Made by a program: the position numbers and the translations under genes. The notes beneath the pieces are model-generated. The model did no database searches, was not told the DNA's origin, and worked only from the letters and a program-made list of their open reading frames with translations. DNA of 64,000 nt from contig MU400658.1 of assembly GCA_022578965.1 (NCBI GenBank), positions 37,598-101,597 of the forward strand. Reading direction: 5' to 3'. The stretch comes from Xylaria sp. FL1777. Lineage: Eukaryota > Ascomycota > Sordariomycetes > Xylariales > Xylariaceae. Positions 34,897 through 47,027 of the stretch are shown piece by piece (position 1 is the first letter of the stretch; each line of letters begins with the position of its first letter).

Positions 34897-37800
34897 TCTA
34901 CTCTTTCCCAAAATCCACACTGCATTTTCAACTTAGTAAAACCCCATAAAACCCAGAATTTGCAGCTTAGCTCCTTTAGATACAGTCCTAACAACACTGT
35001 TCATTTTGTTTTTTTTTATTTTCCCTTAATTCTTGAATATCAAACCACCTACTTGCTATTTAAAATATAAAAACAGTTCGTAAAGAACTATATACTACCT
35101 GCTTTACATGCTTTCTGTCTACTTACGATTATTGCTTAGCACCTTATTAGTTTTGCTTAGGCTAAAGCAAAAGCAAACATTTAGCAAGCTCTAGCAGAAA
35201 GCTTTAGCTTTTTTTAGTATACTTAGTTGCAGTACGTTATCCTGTACGAATATACAGAACTGTTTTAAAACTACCTTAAAACCCTATATAACCAGCATCC
35301 GTCCGGCTATTTTGCTAGCTTTATTCTTTTTTTATAGAAACATAATATTAAAAATATAACCACGAGCTACTCAGCAGAAAGTGCTCTGCAGAAATTCTAT
35401 ATGAACTATTTTTTGATAGCAAACTAGCAGCACTTTTACTTTAACGCTACGTAAGTTAACTTTGCCTTCCAGAACGTGCCTTGTATTATTAAACCTCTTT
35501 ACTTAACCAACAATACAATACCTTCGTGTACCTTGCTCTACAAGTTAGCATGCTTAGCCAAAAGAACGCATAATAGCAATAGCTTATTCTAAGAATATCG
35601 TTAAATCTTTTATTCGCAATACTTGTTTTAGGATGTAAAAAAGCTAAAAATAGTAAAAACTACGCTAGCTAGCCTTTAAGTTAAAAAGGTAGCCTTGTAC
35701 TAAATCAAGTCGTACAATTTTTATAAGCAGCATATATAAACACCTGTAAAAAGATTTTATTTCTTTGATTTACTGTAGTTCAACCTGTTGTTTTTTAGCC
35801 CAGACTTACTAAAACAATACTACTAAAGCAAAGCCTACTTATTAACGCAAAAAGCAGTGCTACTTAATCTTTCTTTTTTCCTTAACGCCTTTTAGTCCTA
35901 TAAAAGCCAGCTATACTACATGTTATCTACTTCGTTTAACGCCCCTACGCCGCCTTACTATAATATATGCTGTAAATACTATATGTTTTGGTCCTATATT
36001 ATAACTGCTATAGACTTTTGTGAACTGCTTTTCTAGCAAACTACCTGCCCGTTTTTGCCAACTGATTTTACTACTTATAACTTTTTTTTCCTTGTTTTAA
36101 TACGCTAGCTAAATGATCTTTTGCTTGCTTATGCTGTTCGTTTTATTAAGCTTATCGAAAAGCTAGCAATATTTGCACTGCCTAACAGCAGTGCACCACT
36201 AAAGCAATTTATTACTACTAAGTATGCTAAACACGTGCTTACTAACTAAGTATTGCTTACTTTTCTTAGGCAAACTTGCATTAGTAATGTTTCTTTTTAA
36301 GTATTATAGCTATAGTATACTACTTGAAATTGCTGCATAGCCAACAGGTTAAAAAAGCTGTTGCAAAAGCTCGGCTTGAAGGACGTAGTGCAAAAGTATA
36401 GCATGCTATAAGTGCTAGACAACATATTTAAGTAGTATATCTCCTAACTTACAAATTGTGCCTTAAAGCAGCTTTTTTTATTTTTTCCTAAGCGTTAAAA
36501 TTAACTGAAAATAACCTAGCAAAATATAACGCAAAGTATACTTAACATAAATAGGCAGTTTAAAACAACGCTACTAAAGAACTTTTAAAACATTGCTAAC
36601 TATGCTACTATTTTTGCTAAACACTGTAAAGCACAGCTACTACGCAGTAAAACTTTTAAGCTTACACTACAGTTAGTTATCTGCGCATACAACTTAAAGT
36701 TCTTTAAAGCCTACAAGCTATATTTTAAGAAGCTTAAGCTTTCTTACCGGAAACAATGCAATATTTTATACAAAAGCCAGCTAAACCATATGCAAGGCCA
36801 CTTTTAACTCTTTAGCTTACTTAACGTTTACTGTATCTATTTTTAGGTTCTTGCTGCCTTAAGCAAAACTAAGGTTAAAGGCCTTTAAGCAAAAAAAACA
36901 GCGCTATTTAATAACGCTAACCTTTTATTCCCTGCTTTTGCACAACAGCAAAAACTAAAAACAAAGACTTATAACCCTAGCAACTATAACACAAATAAAC
37001 GCCAGAGCTAGTCTATATATGTAGCATTAATGCTTAGCGCTTTAAATAACTATGCTAGTTAGTCAAGCAAAAGCTTTGCTTCTTAGTATTACGAAGTTTA
37101 AAAAGCCTAGCTTGCTATATTTACTAGCAAAAACATTATATGCTTATTTCCTAACAACTAGTCTAACTATTATCGAACATATGCTAGTTTCTATATTTTA
37201 GTTACGCCGAACTTTAAGAAAACCAAGTTTCTTTATGTTTAATTGTTTAAGCGTATTGCCACGCAGTTAAATTTCTTTGGTTTTAAGTATAGCTGCTTAA
37301 AGCTATTACGCTATAACATAATAAAAAAAGAGCTATCATATAACAACATAGGTTACTTATTCAAAAGAGCTCTAGTAGCTACTGTATTAACATACTTGCT
37401 ACTATTGCTCGATTAAGTCTATAACGCTGCTATACAGGCATGCTGTAATATATACCAACATGCCATAACACCTACGCAATAAAAACGTAATGCCTTCTAC
37501 CCCGGCTTTAACGCTATGCTCCAGTATTTATTTAACTATTGCAGCAAAAGTTCTCTACGTATGTTTTTCGAACAGCCCTCCTATATACCCACCAAGCAAC
37601 TTACTATGTTCTCTTAACTGCATGCATTCCGCTTTAGCACATTTTTCAATGCTGCAAAACTACTATTTCTTTTTGTTAACCTACTAGCGCAGCTTAAACT
37701 AAAAAACTTAAAAGCTAATAGCCTAGTACTAGCATTTAAGTTGCCGTACTAAATAAGCACGTTAGCAGAAAAAATCTTTACAAAATATGTAGCATTGTGC

Positions 37801-38230
37801 AAAAAGCTAAACATAAAGCTAGCTATATAGCGTAAGCTAGCAGAAAAGCCAACTAACAGCAGTAAAACTAGCGAAAAAAAAAACAAAATAAACGTTGTAG
37901 ATAACACAAAGCCAGAAACAAACAGTAGCCATAATCCTAGTAATTACAGATAGCTATAGTAAAACCTAGAACTAAAGCAAAACTAGTAAGGGCCACTAGA
38001 AATAAAATATCTAAAACTATACAGTAACTACACCTTAGCTTATCTTTTAGTATATAAAAACCAATATAAAATAATATTGTTTTTAAAAGGGACTTAGCAT
38101 GCTAAAAAAATGACCTAAAATAATCTAAATCGTTATTACCTTAGTAATATTTGTTTTCTTAAAAACCCATGTAGTATTGCTTTAAGTAGCCTATACAGCA
38201 TTATTGCTAACTGTTAGTTCCCTATGTAGC
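34897..38230 (+). pseudogene. Large RIP-killed gene of an uncharacterised ascomycete protein family
   Basis: A single plus frame (codons in phase with 35,041) stays readable for about 1,100 codons with no frameshift needed. Its stops are nearly all TAG or TAA, at clearly lower density than in the shifted frame I compared around 36,475-36,900, where stops were about three times as frequent. Diagnostic pieces are LEYQTTYLLFKI, ALAESFSF (about 35,188-35,211), NIKNITTSYSAESALQKFY (about 35,344-35,400), RALVATVLTYLLLLL (about 37,370-37,415) and an acidic/Ser-type tail (37,840-37,940) now Lys/Asn-rich. From memory, the first 200 residues resemble a large multi-copy family of hypothetical proteins of filamentous ascomycetes. 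I know no function for it. No helicase, RT or transposase motif was seen. Its 5' end lies in the 2.14 kb unit, so copy 1 holds a truncated duplicate. Confidence 0.6.
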
Positions 38231-39890
38231 ATTGCTTTTTTTTTCGAATCTCTTGTAATGTTGTTTGTTTTTCACCCGAAAGGTTTGCGCCATGTTATTA
38301 TTTATAAAACGTGACCCATGTAATATTAAATTCTCCACATGAAGTTTGATCCTATTTATGTTATATTAAAGACTGCAGCAGTAAGATCTATTAGTTATAA
38401 AGGCAATATAACGTACATATATAACTAGAAATATATATAGCTTTCCTACTTACTATGATTTTTATAACATATAGTAAGCGCGCTACTGCTTTTTATACTT
38501 ACTTTGAACGTAATACTTTTTTATTCCAACTATTTTGTTACGCTTAGTTCTATAAAAGTTTACTAGTGCACTTTCCAGAAAAAATACAAATACCCAAAAA
38601 AACAATTGTAGTCTATGTAGGCGTATCCAGCGTATAGTTTTGCTAAGCCAGTATTTACTCTTACGTAACATCTTGCTGTTCTCTAGGTTTGCTTAAAAAC
38701 GGAAAGCTTAGGGTCGGTAATGTTGTTCTTTTTAACGTTTGCTTAGCGCATATTTAAGCTCTTGCTTTTCCGAACAAGAAAAATAGGCCTAGAAGCCTAG
38801 AAAAACGAAGCCTTAGCAAAAAAAGCGTTGGCCTGCGTATTATTTATGTTGCTAGCTGTGGTGTTCTGCCTTTTTTTAGCGGCTAAAAGAAATGCAAGAA
38901 TGCATTGCTCGTTATAATAGAGGTACTAGGCCTAGCTTCACAAAAAGAATGTTCTAAGCGCTACAGTAGTTAATATAGCTTCCGAAAGCAGCAAGCTTTT
39001 CTTCATAAATTTATACTCAGTAAAAAGTTTCTGCTTCTTTATATAAAATACAGCTATTTTGCCTCTGTTAGCACACTACACATTATGCCTACCTCTATTA
39101 GCACATTAAGAATGCCGTAATTTCCTTCGTTAAATTGTTAGCCGCTATTGCTACCTAGCTATAATTGCCTTTGTTATATGTTATAACTGCTTCTATTAGT
39201 ATATTAGTAGCTATTGCTATACTAGCTGTGCTATTTTTTCACGCATCCACAAAATGCTTAGCATGTACAATTAGTAAAATATATAATTCTTTGCTTTATA
39301 TCTTCTACATTATCTACCGATTCCTCCTACTAAAGTTCCTTTCCTCCGACCTCATCAAGCTTTTACTTCATCACATAATTCTTGTTTACACTATACGTAT
39401 CATAGGTATAAAAACCTCATTAAAGAAATCTCAAAGCAAAGCAGAAGGTTACTATATAAAGCAAATCACCACACTTAAAAACTCTATATATACCTTTCCG
39501 CAAAAAAAGCCAATTACTATCTTCTACCGCCTCTAAAATACAAGAAATCTCATAAATAAACAAAAAAAGCTTCCAAACCAGCGTAAAACAGCACAACACC
39601 AATGTAAAGCAGCGCAAAAGCATCAAGAAGCACATAGAATCACTTTGCTTTGCTTCTGTTAGCCTACCAGTTCTATCGCCATTGCTTCTGTTCGTATGTT
39701 AGTTGTTAGTCTTTCAGGATTTCGTAATGTTCTCCTGTTAGGCGTTAAACCTAGCTTCCTAGGATAGCAGCAGAGTAACTAAGTTAAGTATAGCATAACT
39801 GCTTTAGTTAGCACGTTAGTTCTGCTACCACAGCTTATGTTGCAAGGCTAGCTCCTAAGTAAAACCATTATTGCACCAAACTTAGAAGCA
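38231..39890. other. Unique segment without a recognised gene
   Basis: Less AT-rich than its surroundings. Two open stretches were considered: minus 38,483-38,671 (basic/aromatic, 62 codons) and plus 39,165-39,536 (123 codons, hydrophobic first half then KSQSKAEGYYIKQI). Neither resembles a family I know. CTTCTGTTAGCAC-like sequences recur near 39,065, 39,090, 39,650 and 39,800. Confidence 0.35.
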
Positions 39891-39894
39891 AAAG

Positions 39895-40515
39895 CATTTT
39901 TTGTTTCGAAATCCAAAACTAAAAAGATTGCTTGGTTTTTGTCCAGTCTCCTGCAGCAGCCCGAAAAAGATTTCTAATTCGTAAAAGCAAAATAGCTTCT
40001 CTTCTTAATACGCAAAACCGTTTCCAATGGTTTCCGTCCCACGTAGTATAGTCCCGGTGTTTCATAGCACGATGCGTATAAAAATAGCAAAAAGTGTTCA
40101 GCAGATTCGCCGTAGTTCAAAACGCAAAGATCTTTGGTTCCAAAAATAAAACAGAAAAAATTCCTCGGGTATTCTCCACTCTCCAGCAGCAGTTCAAAAT
40201 GCAGAAATATCTGCTTCCAAAATACGACTTAAAAATATAGTAATCTTTGCTTCCTAACCAAAACTTCGGTTTTTAGCAACTCTTCAATAGCAGCCCAAAA
40301 TCTTAACTTTAAGATCAAAACTAAAAAGATTGCTTAAGTTTTATCAACTCTTTAGCAGTAGCTCAAAATCTTAGCTTTAAAACCAAAACTTCAGTTTTTT
40401 TCAACTTTTTAGCAGCAGCCTACGATCTTAGCTTTAAAACATAAACTAGAAAAATTGCTCGGTTTTTCTCAACTTTTCCCTAGTAGCCCAAAATGCAAAA
40501 ATCTTTACTTCTAAA
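39895..40515 (+). repeat. Degenerate minisatellite, ~68 bp unit
   Basis: The unit reads roughly CAAAACTAAAAAGATTGCT, then GGTTTTTCTCAACTCTxxAGC, then AGCCCAAAATCTTAGCTTTA. The CAACT(C/T)TTxAGCAG landmark falls near 40,175, 40,278, 40,347, 40,410 and 40,479. Earlier copies are longer and more diverged. Confidence 0.7.
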
Positions 40516-40554
40516 AACAAAACTATAAAAAGCTTTAGTAATTAATATATTACT

Positions 40555-41300
40555 TATCTTAAAACAAATAAAGCTTACCGCCAAATATATTCCATCTTAT
40601 TTAGGTTGCCTCTTAAAAAAATCGCCAAGTAGGGATTTTGCTGTTTTATTATCTACCGCACTAATAGTTAAAGCTACTATCCAAAAGCTAGTGCAAGACT
40701 TCATATAGTTGTCTGCTACAGCCAATCAAGCTACATTTAAGTCTTAAACACCTTTTGCCGTTTTATTATCTATAGCGCTAGTAGTTAAAACTACTATTCA
40801 AAAGCTAATGCTTCTTTGTCTTAGAACAAATAAAGCTTACTGCCAAATATGTTCTATTCTATTTAAGTTGCCTCTTAAAAGAATCGCCAAGTAAGAATTT
40901 TGCCGTTTTATTATCTACTGCACCCGTAATTAGGGCCACTATCCAAAAGCTAGTGCTTCTTTGTCTTAGAACAAATAAAGCTTACTGCCAAATATGTTCT
41001 ATCCTATTTGGGTTGCCTCTTAAAAAAATCGCCAAGTAGGGATTTTGCCGTTTTATTATCCATGGCTCTAGTAGCTAAAGCCATCTTTAGAAAGCTAGTG
41101 CAAGACCTTCCATAGTTATCTACTACAGCCGATCAAGCTACAGCCAATCAAGCCACATTAAAGTCTTGCACCCTTTTGCTGTTTTATTATCTACGGCGCT
41201 AGTAGTTAAAGCCACCATCCAGAAGCTAGTGCAAAACTTCATATAGTTATCTGCTACAGCCGATCGAGCTGCAGCCGATCAAGCCGTATTCAAGTTTTGA
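40555..41300 (+). repeat. Mosaic minisatellite of three modules (145 / 261 bp steps)
   Basis: Module X contains AACAAATAAAGCTTACTGCC (40,564, 40,825, 40,970). Module Y contains TTTTGCCGTTTTATTATCTA. Module Z contains CTACAGCCGATCAAGCTACA and is itself duplicated. The order is X-Y-Z-Y-X-Y-X-Y-Z-Y-Z, so units are shuffled rather than uniform. Confidence 0.75.
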
Positions 41301-43055
41301 ACACCTAGCTCCTATGCGTAACAAATTAGCATTATGCTATATAGAACCGCTTAAAGAATAAGCTACCTGCTAGTTACCTGCTTTTTCAGCATTTCTTGTA
41401 AAGCTAAACAGAAAATTCAATAAAAACAAAAAGTTCCTACACATACCAGGTCAGCTATTACAGCACCAGTAAAAAAAGTGTTCGCTTTTCTACATAGAGG
41501 AAAAAACGTTGCTAAGCAGCTAATCTTCCACAAAAACAATTACTGTTATTGTAAAATCTTAGCAAAAAAGGTATTAGCACTCGAAAAAAGTTAGAAGCGC
41601 AAGTTCTAGTAAATTTCTTCCCAAGCAAAGAGGGCCGCAACGTTAGCCTTATTGTTGTTACTTTTGATTATATCCTAGGATTTGTATAGAAGTCGGAATT
41701 GTAGGAACTGTGTTAAAATAAACAAAAAATACAATAAAAAAAGAGAAAAGAAAGGAAATAAAAAAGGAAAAAAATAAAAGATCAAAATACTTAAAGATAA
41801 AAAGAAATAAAAAATATAATAAGTAAATAAATCAATAAAAAAGATAGTAAATAAAAAGGATATAAAATAGAGAAAATGTATAAAATGAAAGGAATATATA
41901 AAATAAAAGAGATATAAGATAAAAGAGAAATAAAAATTTAACTATGTTAAGAGAACCTTCCGCATAAAATACTGCCACGAAATGTCTTCCCAGACGTAAC
42001 CAAAGTATAAAAAAAGCTCCCAAACAAAACTACAACATGCAAAACGCAACAGCAGAAACTTTTCCTGTAGTTCTTTCGCGCTTGCAAAATTCTCTACAAA
42101 AGCAAGCATAAGCACAAAAAGTTAATCTACATCTACTTCCAAAAGAAAAAGTAATTGCTTTCTCGTACTACTTGTAACAACAGATCTATTAGCATATCCA
42201 AGTAAGCATGTAATTTCTAGTGCATGCAGCACCTTTAGTAACCTATGTACGTAAGTAGTAGAACACCTCCAGCTTTTTTTCCCTTCTTGCTTTTAAACTT
42301 GTTATAATTACAGCATAGTTATGCTTTGTTTTTTTATTTTATTTTATTTTCGTTTATTTTTTTCTTTTCCTTTTTTAGTATATATTTTTTTGCTATTCTT
42401 TTTCTACTATTTCGTTTCCTGTGTTTTTTCGATGCACCAAAACTACGAAGTACGTGTGCCTTAACAATAGATTTTAAAGCAAAGAAGTCTACAAAACAAC
42501 CACCACTCTTGTACCCTTGCCTTTCTCCCGCATAAAAAAAATCCCGATACCGCACCGTAGCGCTAACCTCGAATCGTCCCACTATCCAACTAACTAAAGA
42601 TTACAACAAGGAAATCTAGCTTTTTTTTCGATTTATACGCAACCAGCAGCGCTTGTAGTAAGCGTGCGTCTTGCTCTTTATCCGCGTTGCACTTCTCTAT
42701 TAATACTAGCAAAAAACACAGTCACAAACTATAACTGCATACGCGCACCCGTTCCTTGACGCATTCCTGTATGTGTACGCTATTCCTATTTAAGAGCTCT
42801 TCTTTTTGGAAGAACTACACGCTATAGGCTGTTTCGTAAGCCCAATTATTTCTTTTTTTCCTTCTAACCATATGTTCGAATAATAAAGCAAAGCTAACCT
42901 CCCTTTAGCTATAGCAATAAACTAAACTTTTCCCTACCTTTTTTTTACCCGAAAGCTTTTAAGCTATAGCATGTCCTATATTTAATTGTTTTCTGTTGCT
43001 TTCCCAAGGTTTTCTCTCTGTTCTATGTATTGAATTCGACTAGAAAAAAAAGAAC
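41301..43055. other. Unique segment: A-rich tract and unassigned ORFs
   Basis: 41,715-41,940 is a degenerate A-rich, G-containing tract (AAAGAGAAAAG/AATAAAAA types). A minus frame at 42,334-42,582 (82 codons, start at 42,582) is less AT-biased than the surroundings, with FEVSATVRYRDFFYAGERQGYKSGG-type content (first part only) and a Lys/Arg tail. It is unrecognised and could be chance. Nothing else is supported. Confidence 0.3.
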
Positions 43056-43060
43056 ACGCT

Positions 43061-43250
43061 TTATATTTGTAATAGGAAAAAGCTTCTAGCCGCAATAGAA
43101 GATAGGTTAAAGAAGGTTAAAAAGCAACGCATATTATTTAAGCTGTTCGCGTATAAAAAAACAGAAAATAGGTTCCGAAAAGTCAAAAAGCAACGCATAT
43201 TATTTAAGCTGTTCATTATATAAAAAAACAAAAGAAGTATGTTCTGCAAA
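43061..43250. repeat. Two-copy ~66-base tandem repeat
   Basis: AAAGCAACGCATATTATTTA followed by AGCTGTTC occurs at about 43,121 and 43,187. The minus 62-codon frame across it simply repeats NSLNNMRCFLTF. Confidence 0.7.
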
Positions 43251-43831
43251 GTTCCAAAGCAAGGCCCATATACAAAAAGCCCCTCTATTTGTCTTAAGCA
43301 GCAACAGGTCTATAACATAAAAACGCATAGCAGCAGTAAGCCTAAGCAACTTTGTTAAGCATGCTATTAAGAGAATACATTAGCTATTTCCTTTTCTATA
43401 TACATAACACACGAAGGAACGCGTTGCTACAAAAAGCAAAGGCTACTTTGCTACGTACGCTATCAAAAGTGCGTCGGCTATTCCTTTCTCTTCGAACATA
43501 CAAAACATACTAACGTATTGCTACAGCAACCCAAAGAGCAGCTTCATTTTAGACGCAAGTAAAAGCATATCTGTTGTTTTTTCTTTCTTCTTATAAGTAC
43601 CTAGGTACCTAAGTACATACTACAAGAACGTAGTATAGTAGTAAGCATAAGTAGCTTGTATAAATACCTAATAAAGAATGCATGTATTTCTTTTTTTGTT
43701 TTTATGCGTATAATCTATAAATATATTGCTGCAGGAAGCATAAATACTTCCTTTGCGCACTCTATACAAAGTACATTAGCTGTTTCCCTCGTTTTTTTTC
43801 TTACTACAGCTTACCTTGCTTTGCTGCGGAT

Positions 43832-43915
43832 CTGCTTTTTTATAAACTATTAACTAAGCATTCTTTACTTAAGGAACTCTATTGTTCATAAAGAAGCAAA
43901 TCTATAGCTTTCAAT
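43832..43915. repeat. Hairpin H1, copy B
   Basis: The arms GGATCTGCTTTTTTATAAAC and GTTCATAAAGAAGCAAATCT pair around a loop with CTAAGCATTCTTTACTTAAG. Counterpart of 541-627. Confidence 0.6.
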
Positions 43916-43918
43916 AGG

Positions 43919-44056
43919 ATTACCGTAAGCTAGCTTTGCTTAATTTGCTTCCTTATTAACTATTAACTAAGCATTCTCTGCTTAAGAAACTCAATTAATA
44001 GTTAATATAAAAGTAGATCAATTAAAGCCAGCTTATAGTAAACTTAACAACGGTAA
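43919..44056. repeat. Hairpin H2, copy B (left arm shortened)
   Basis: It starts ATTACCGTAAGC and ends CGGTAAT. The left arm lacks the TGTTAAGTTTACTAT part that the right arm and both arms in copy A retain. The loop again contains CTAAGCATTCTCTGCTTAAG. Confidence 0.6.
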
Positions 44057-44119
44057 TTTATTCCTTTTTTACATAAACTACAAAAAAGAAAAAAAAATCC
44101 GCACCGCTGCAGCGCAGCT

Positions 44120-44570
44120 TCTCACTAGTAATGTCCTGTCCTCCCGTATTATTGTTCTTTTTTCTTCCTTCTGTTCATCGCTTCCAAACGTTACTAATAT
44201 ACAAACGGAATATTACTAAAAACCGCAATCACAATAAACTCCTCAAATAATAACATAAACTAGTTTTGTTCTCCTGTATTATTGTTTTTTTCTTTTCTTA
44301 CTGTCTATCGCTTTAAAACGTTACCAATATACAAACAAGATATCCCCAGAAACCACAATTACTATAAACTCCTTAAATAATAACGTGAACTAAGCTAAAA
44401 TACTTTGCTTCGCAAGCTTGTTACTAGCAATATGCCGTTCTTCTGTATCATCATAATCATCTTTAATATTTATCGCTTTCGAACGTTACTAATATAGGAA
44501 CAAGATATCCCTAGAAGCCATAATTACTATAGCGTCCTTAGATAATAACGTAAACTAAATAACTCTGCTC
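44120..44570. repeat. Three-copy tandem repeat (copy B of 865-1,475)
   Basis: Units carry AAACGTTACTAATATA and ACTCCTCAAATAATAACATAA variants near 44,130, 44,265 and 44,420. Confidence 0.7.
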
Positions 44571-45090
44571 CGCAAGCACTAAACATGTCTTTGTGCCCAA
44601 AAAAAATGCTGCAAGCACCTGTTGAAGCGTTGTAGTAAACTTAATGTAAAAATAACTCGTTTTTGGCTACTTTCCTCCAAGTAAAAAAATCATTTAAATT
44701 GCCATAAAAGAACAACATCTAAAAACATACAGAAATAAACAAGGAAAATCCCGAAAGCGCTAATACTTAGCTAATAAGAAGCACTAAATAAAAGCCCAAA
44801 AACACTAATACTTAGCAAATCGGAAGCACTAAGTAAAAGCCCAGAAAATAAAGCAGCAAACGCAGCGCCTCTATATTACCGAAAACCCCAAGGTATTTAC
44901 TAACTACTCGCAATCTCTTTGTTCGTTGTACCAGTACGAACAGCCGTTTTAATTGTCTTTTTCTTTCGTTTTAAATCAATGTTCTTTTATGCCTGATTCC
45001 TACCTCAACGCGCACAGCATAACTAACATAATCTTCAATACAATAGTCTAGCTTAAAAAAAACGCAAAAACGGTATAAAAAGTAATAGCG

Positions 45091-45300
45091 TCTTTATAGA
45101 ACAAATAAAACGATTTTTACTAATTTTTTGCTAGGCCGAAGTGCTACAAAACAAATAAAACGAACAACCATAATGCCTTGCTAAGCCAAAGTGCTACAGA
45201 ACAAATAAAACAAACACCTATAATGCCTTGCTAAGCCGAAGTACTACAGAACAAATAAAACGAACACCAATAATGCTTTAATAAGCCGAAGTGCTTACCC
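45091..45300 (+). repeat. 50-base minisatellite, 4 copies
   Basis: ACAAATAAAA begins at 45,101, 45,151, 45,201 and 45,251. Homologue of the 8-copy array at 13,321-13,735. Confidence 0.9.
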
Positions 45301-45639
45301 CATGTAAATCTATAAATAATATATCAGTGTATTCCCAAAGTATACAGCAAAATATATGTCCATTTACTACTAAGAACAACAAAAGTAAAACTAAAGCAAA
45401 GCCTTCCTATTGCGGTTATTATTCCAGGAATAACTCTCCTGCAGAAACTACCCCGAACGTATAAAAAATGCCCAATTGCACTAGCTGCTAAATAGATCAA
45501 TATTACTATATATAGGAAAAACTAAACTTATTAGCTTAAGAAAAGCAAAAATGTAAGCTAACGTAGTTTGTTACGCTATGAACTACATTTGTGCATTCGT
45601 AAAAAAAACTAAACATAATCAATACTCTGTTCTTTCGAA

Positions 45640-45865
45640 AAATAGATCTGCGGTTACCAAACAAGTCCACGTACGTAAAAAGTCCGCGTTATAAATATTA
45701 CACAATCAAAAAAAAGAAGTTAAATAAAAAAACGCAAAAACTGCATTCTAGATATAACACTATAAAAAATAAAATGTTAGATATAAAACCGCAAAAACTA
45801 CGTTATAAATAGCACACTATAAAAAAGGAAATATTAGATAAAAAACAATAAAAACTATAATCCGC
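45640..45865 (+). repeat. ~57-base tandem repeat, ~4 units
   Basis: Units contain CGCAAAAACT(G/A)C, ATATAACACTATAAAAAA and ATGTTAGATA; starts are near 45,733, 45,790 and 45,846. Confidence 0.65.
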
Positions 45866-46422
45866 AATGTTCTATATGCGCATACTAGTAAAAGCTTTCG
45901 GTAGCTTAAAAAGATTAGCTATAACATCGCCTATATTCGCCCTCTTTTTCCGTTTTTTACCCTCCGCCAATCCATGTATTAGTGCCAAAAATACTAGCCA
46001 TTGTTAAGTTCTTGTAGCAGTACGTTGCCTAGCTTTCAAATTTGTAGCAAAAAAAAAAAATAAAGCAAAAAATCCCACAAATGTTAAATTTAATATATTA
46101 GTAATAACAGAAGCATTTTAGGCTAACGTTTTAGTACTACGAAATGAAAAAACACTGCTTTTTCCCGCTATACCCTAATAACCCGTTATAATGCCACAGC
46201 ATAGAAGTTTTTGTAGCAGTCTTTTAAAGGCGCTAAAGAAAAAATTCCCACGAATATATTCTGCGTGCTAGGTTCAAGCGCTGGCTTTATTATAGCTATT
46301 TATAAAATCAGTATACTACCTATAGCTTTAAGCTTTAGCAATAAAATATAAGCAAAATCTGCGTTGTCTATTTATTATGCCTCTTTATCTAAGCTAAAGA
46401 AATACCAATCAACAAGCGCGGG

Positions 46423-46893
46423 CTAAAGTAGATCATTTGTGAATTCTGGTAAGAAAAGCAGCGTTTGCAGCAAACCGAGCCTCTGGCGTTTAGCATTCCG
46501 TCTCTTATGTTTTTCGGTTCGCTCCGCGCAAGCAGCGTTATATGTTATTAAATCAAACACTTTGCGTATTCCAGCACGAATTTCCGATTTGTTCTCATTC
46601 TATTTCTCAAAAAAGCCATCCCTAAAGTGCTCTAAGAGCTCCTAAGTACAGTTTTCCAGCGGAAAGCCAGCCTACTTAACGAAGTATTAAAAAGCACCAG
46701 AAATATTAAAATATAGTCGCTCAGCCAAAACATTATTAACCTCCCATTCTTTGTTAGGGTACTCCTCTTCGGAATTCGTAAAAGTCATAAAAAAATTGTC
46801 CTTGTCCTCGTTCTTGTTCTTGTCCTCGTTGTTTCTCTGCCAGGAAACATCTTCTGCCGTAAAAACAAAACCCAGCAAAACCTTAAGCAACAT
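46423..46893 (-). pseudogene. Chromodomain protein relic
   Basis: The minus frame from ATG 46,893 reads an acidic Asn/Asp/Glu/Lys stretch, then KEWEVNNVLAERLY, then after TAA (46,687-46,689) YFVK-stop-AGFPLENCT-stop-E. The chromodomain signature YxVKWxGxPLExxTWEP is plain, with the two Trp codons turned to TAG at 46,672-46,674 and 46,642-46,644. A third Trp/Gln-type TAG is at 46,600-46,602. Beyond it lies RKVFDLITYNAAC and a basic EKHKRRNAKRQRLG motif, ending at TAG 46,423-46,425. From memory this tail occurs in small fungal chromodomain proteins that bind methylated histone H3 in the nucleus. All disabling changes fit G-to-A on this strand. It is absent from copy A. Confidence 0.8.
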
Positions 46894-47027
46894 GTTGTAG
46901 CAGCAGGTAAAAGCAACTCCCGTCTACCAATAAAAAGGACTAAAAGTAAATATTAAAAACCACAAACTCTTAAAATCAGCAGAAAAAAGGAAATAATAGG
47001 ATAAAAACTAAAAGTTGTAAAAAATAG

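Larger units (their letters stand above)
32886..35022. repeat. ~2.14 kb telomere-associated unit, copy 2 (mildly decayed)
   Basis: Head-to-tail neighbour of 30,746-32,880. It differs mostly where copy 1 has T or A for C or G. It opens with two intact telomere hexamers, carries a minus-strand coding relic (33,050-34,190) and a long hairpin, and runs straight into the large plus-strand gene relic, whose frame begins inside it. Confidence 0.85.

Noticed and set aside
30746..35022. Identification of the 2.14 kb unit as a MoTeR-type telomere retrotransposon
   Set aside because: Tandem layout and telomere hexamers are similar, but I found no reverse transcriptase or endonuclease motif in either strand.
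34897..38230. Telomere-linked RecQ helicase
   Set aside because: Position would fit, but no Walker A, DEAH-type or other helicase motif is visible and the N-terminal motifs fit another family.
46439..46645. Plus-strand 68-codon ORF
   Set aside because: Lies opposite the C-terminal part of the chromodomain relic; shadow frame.
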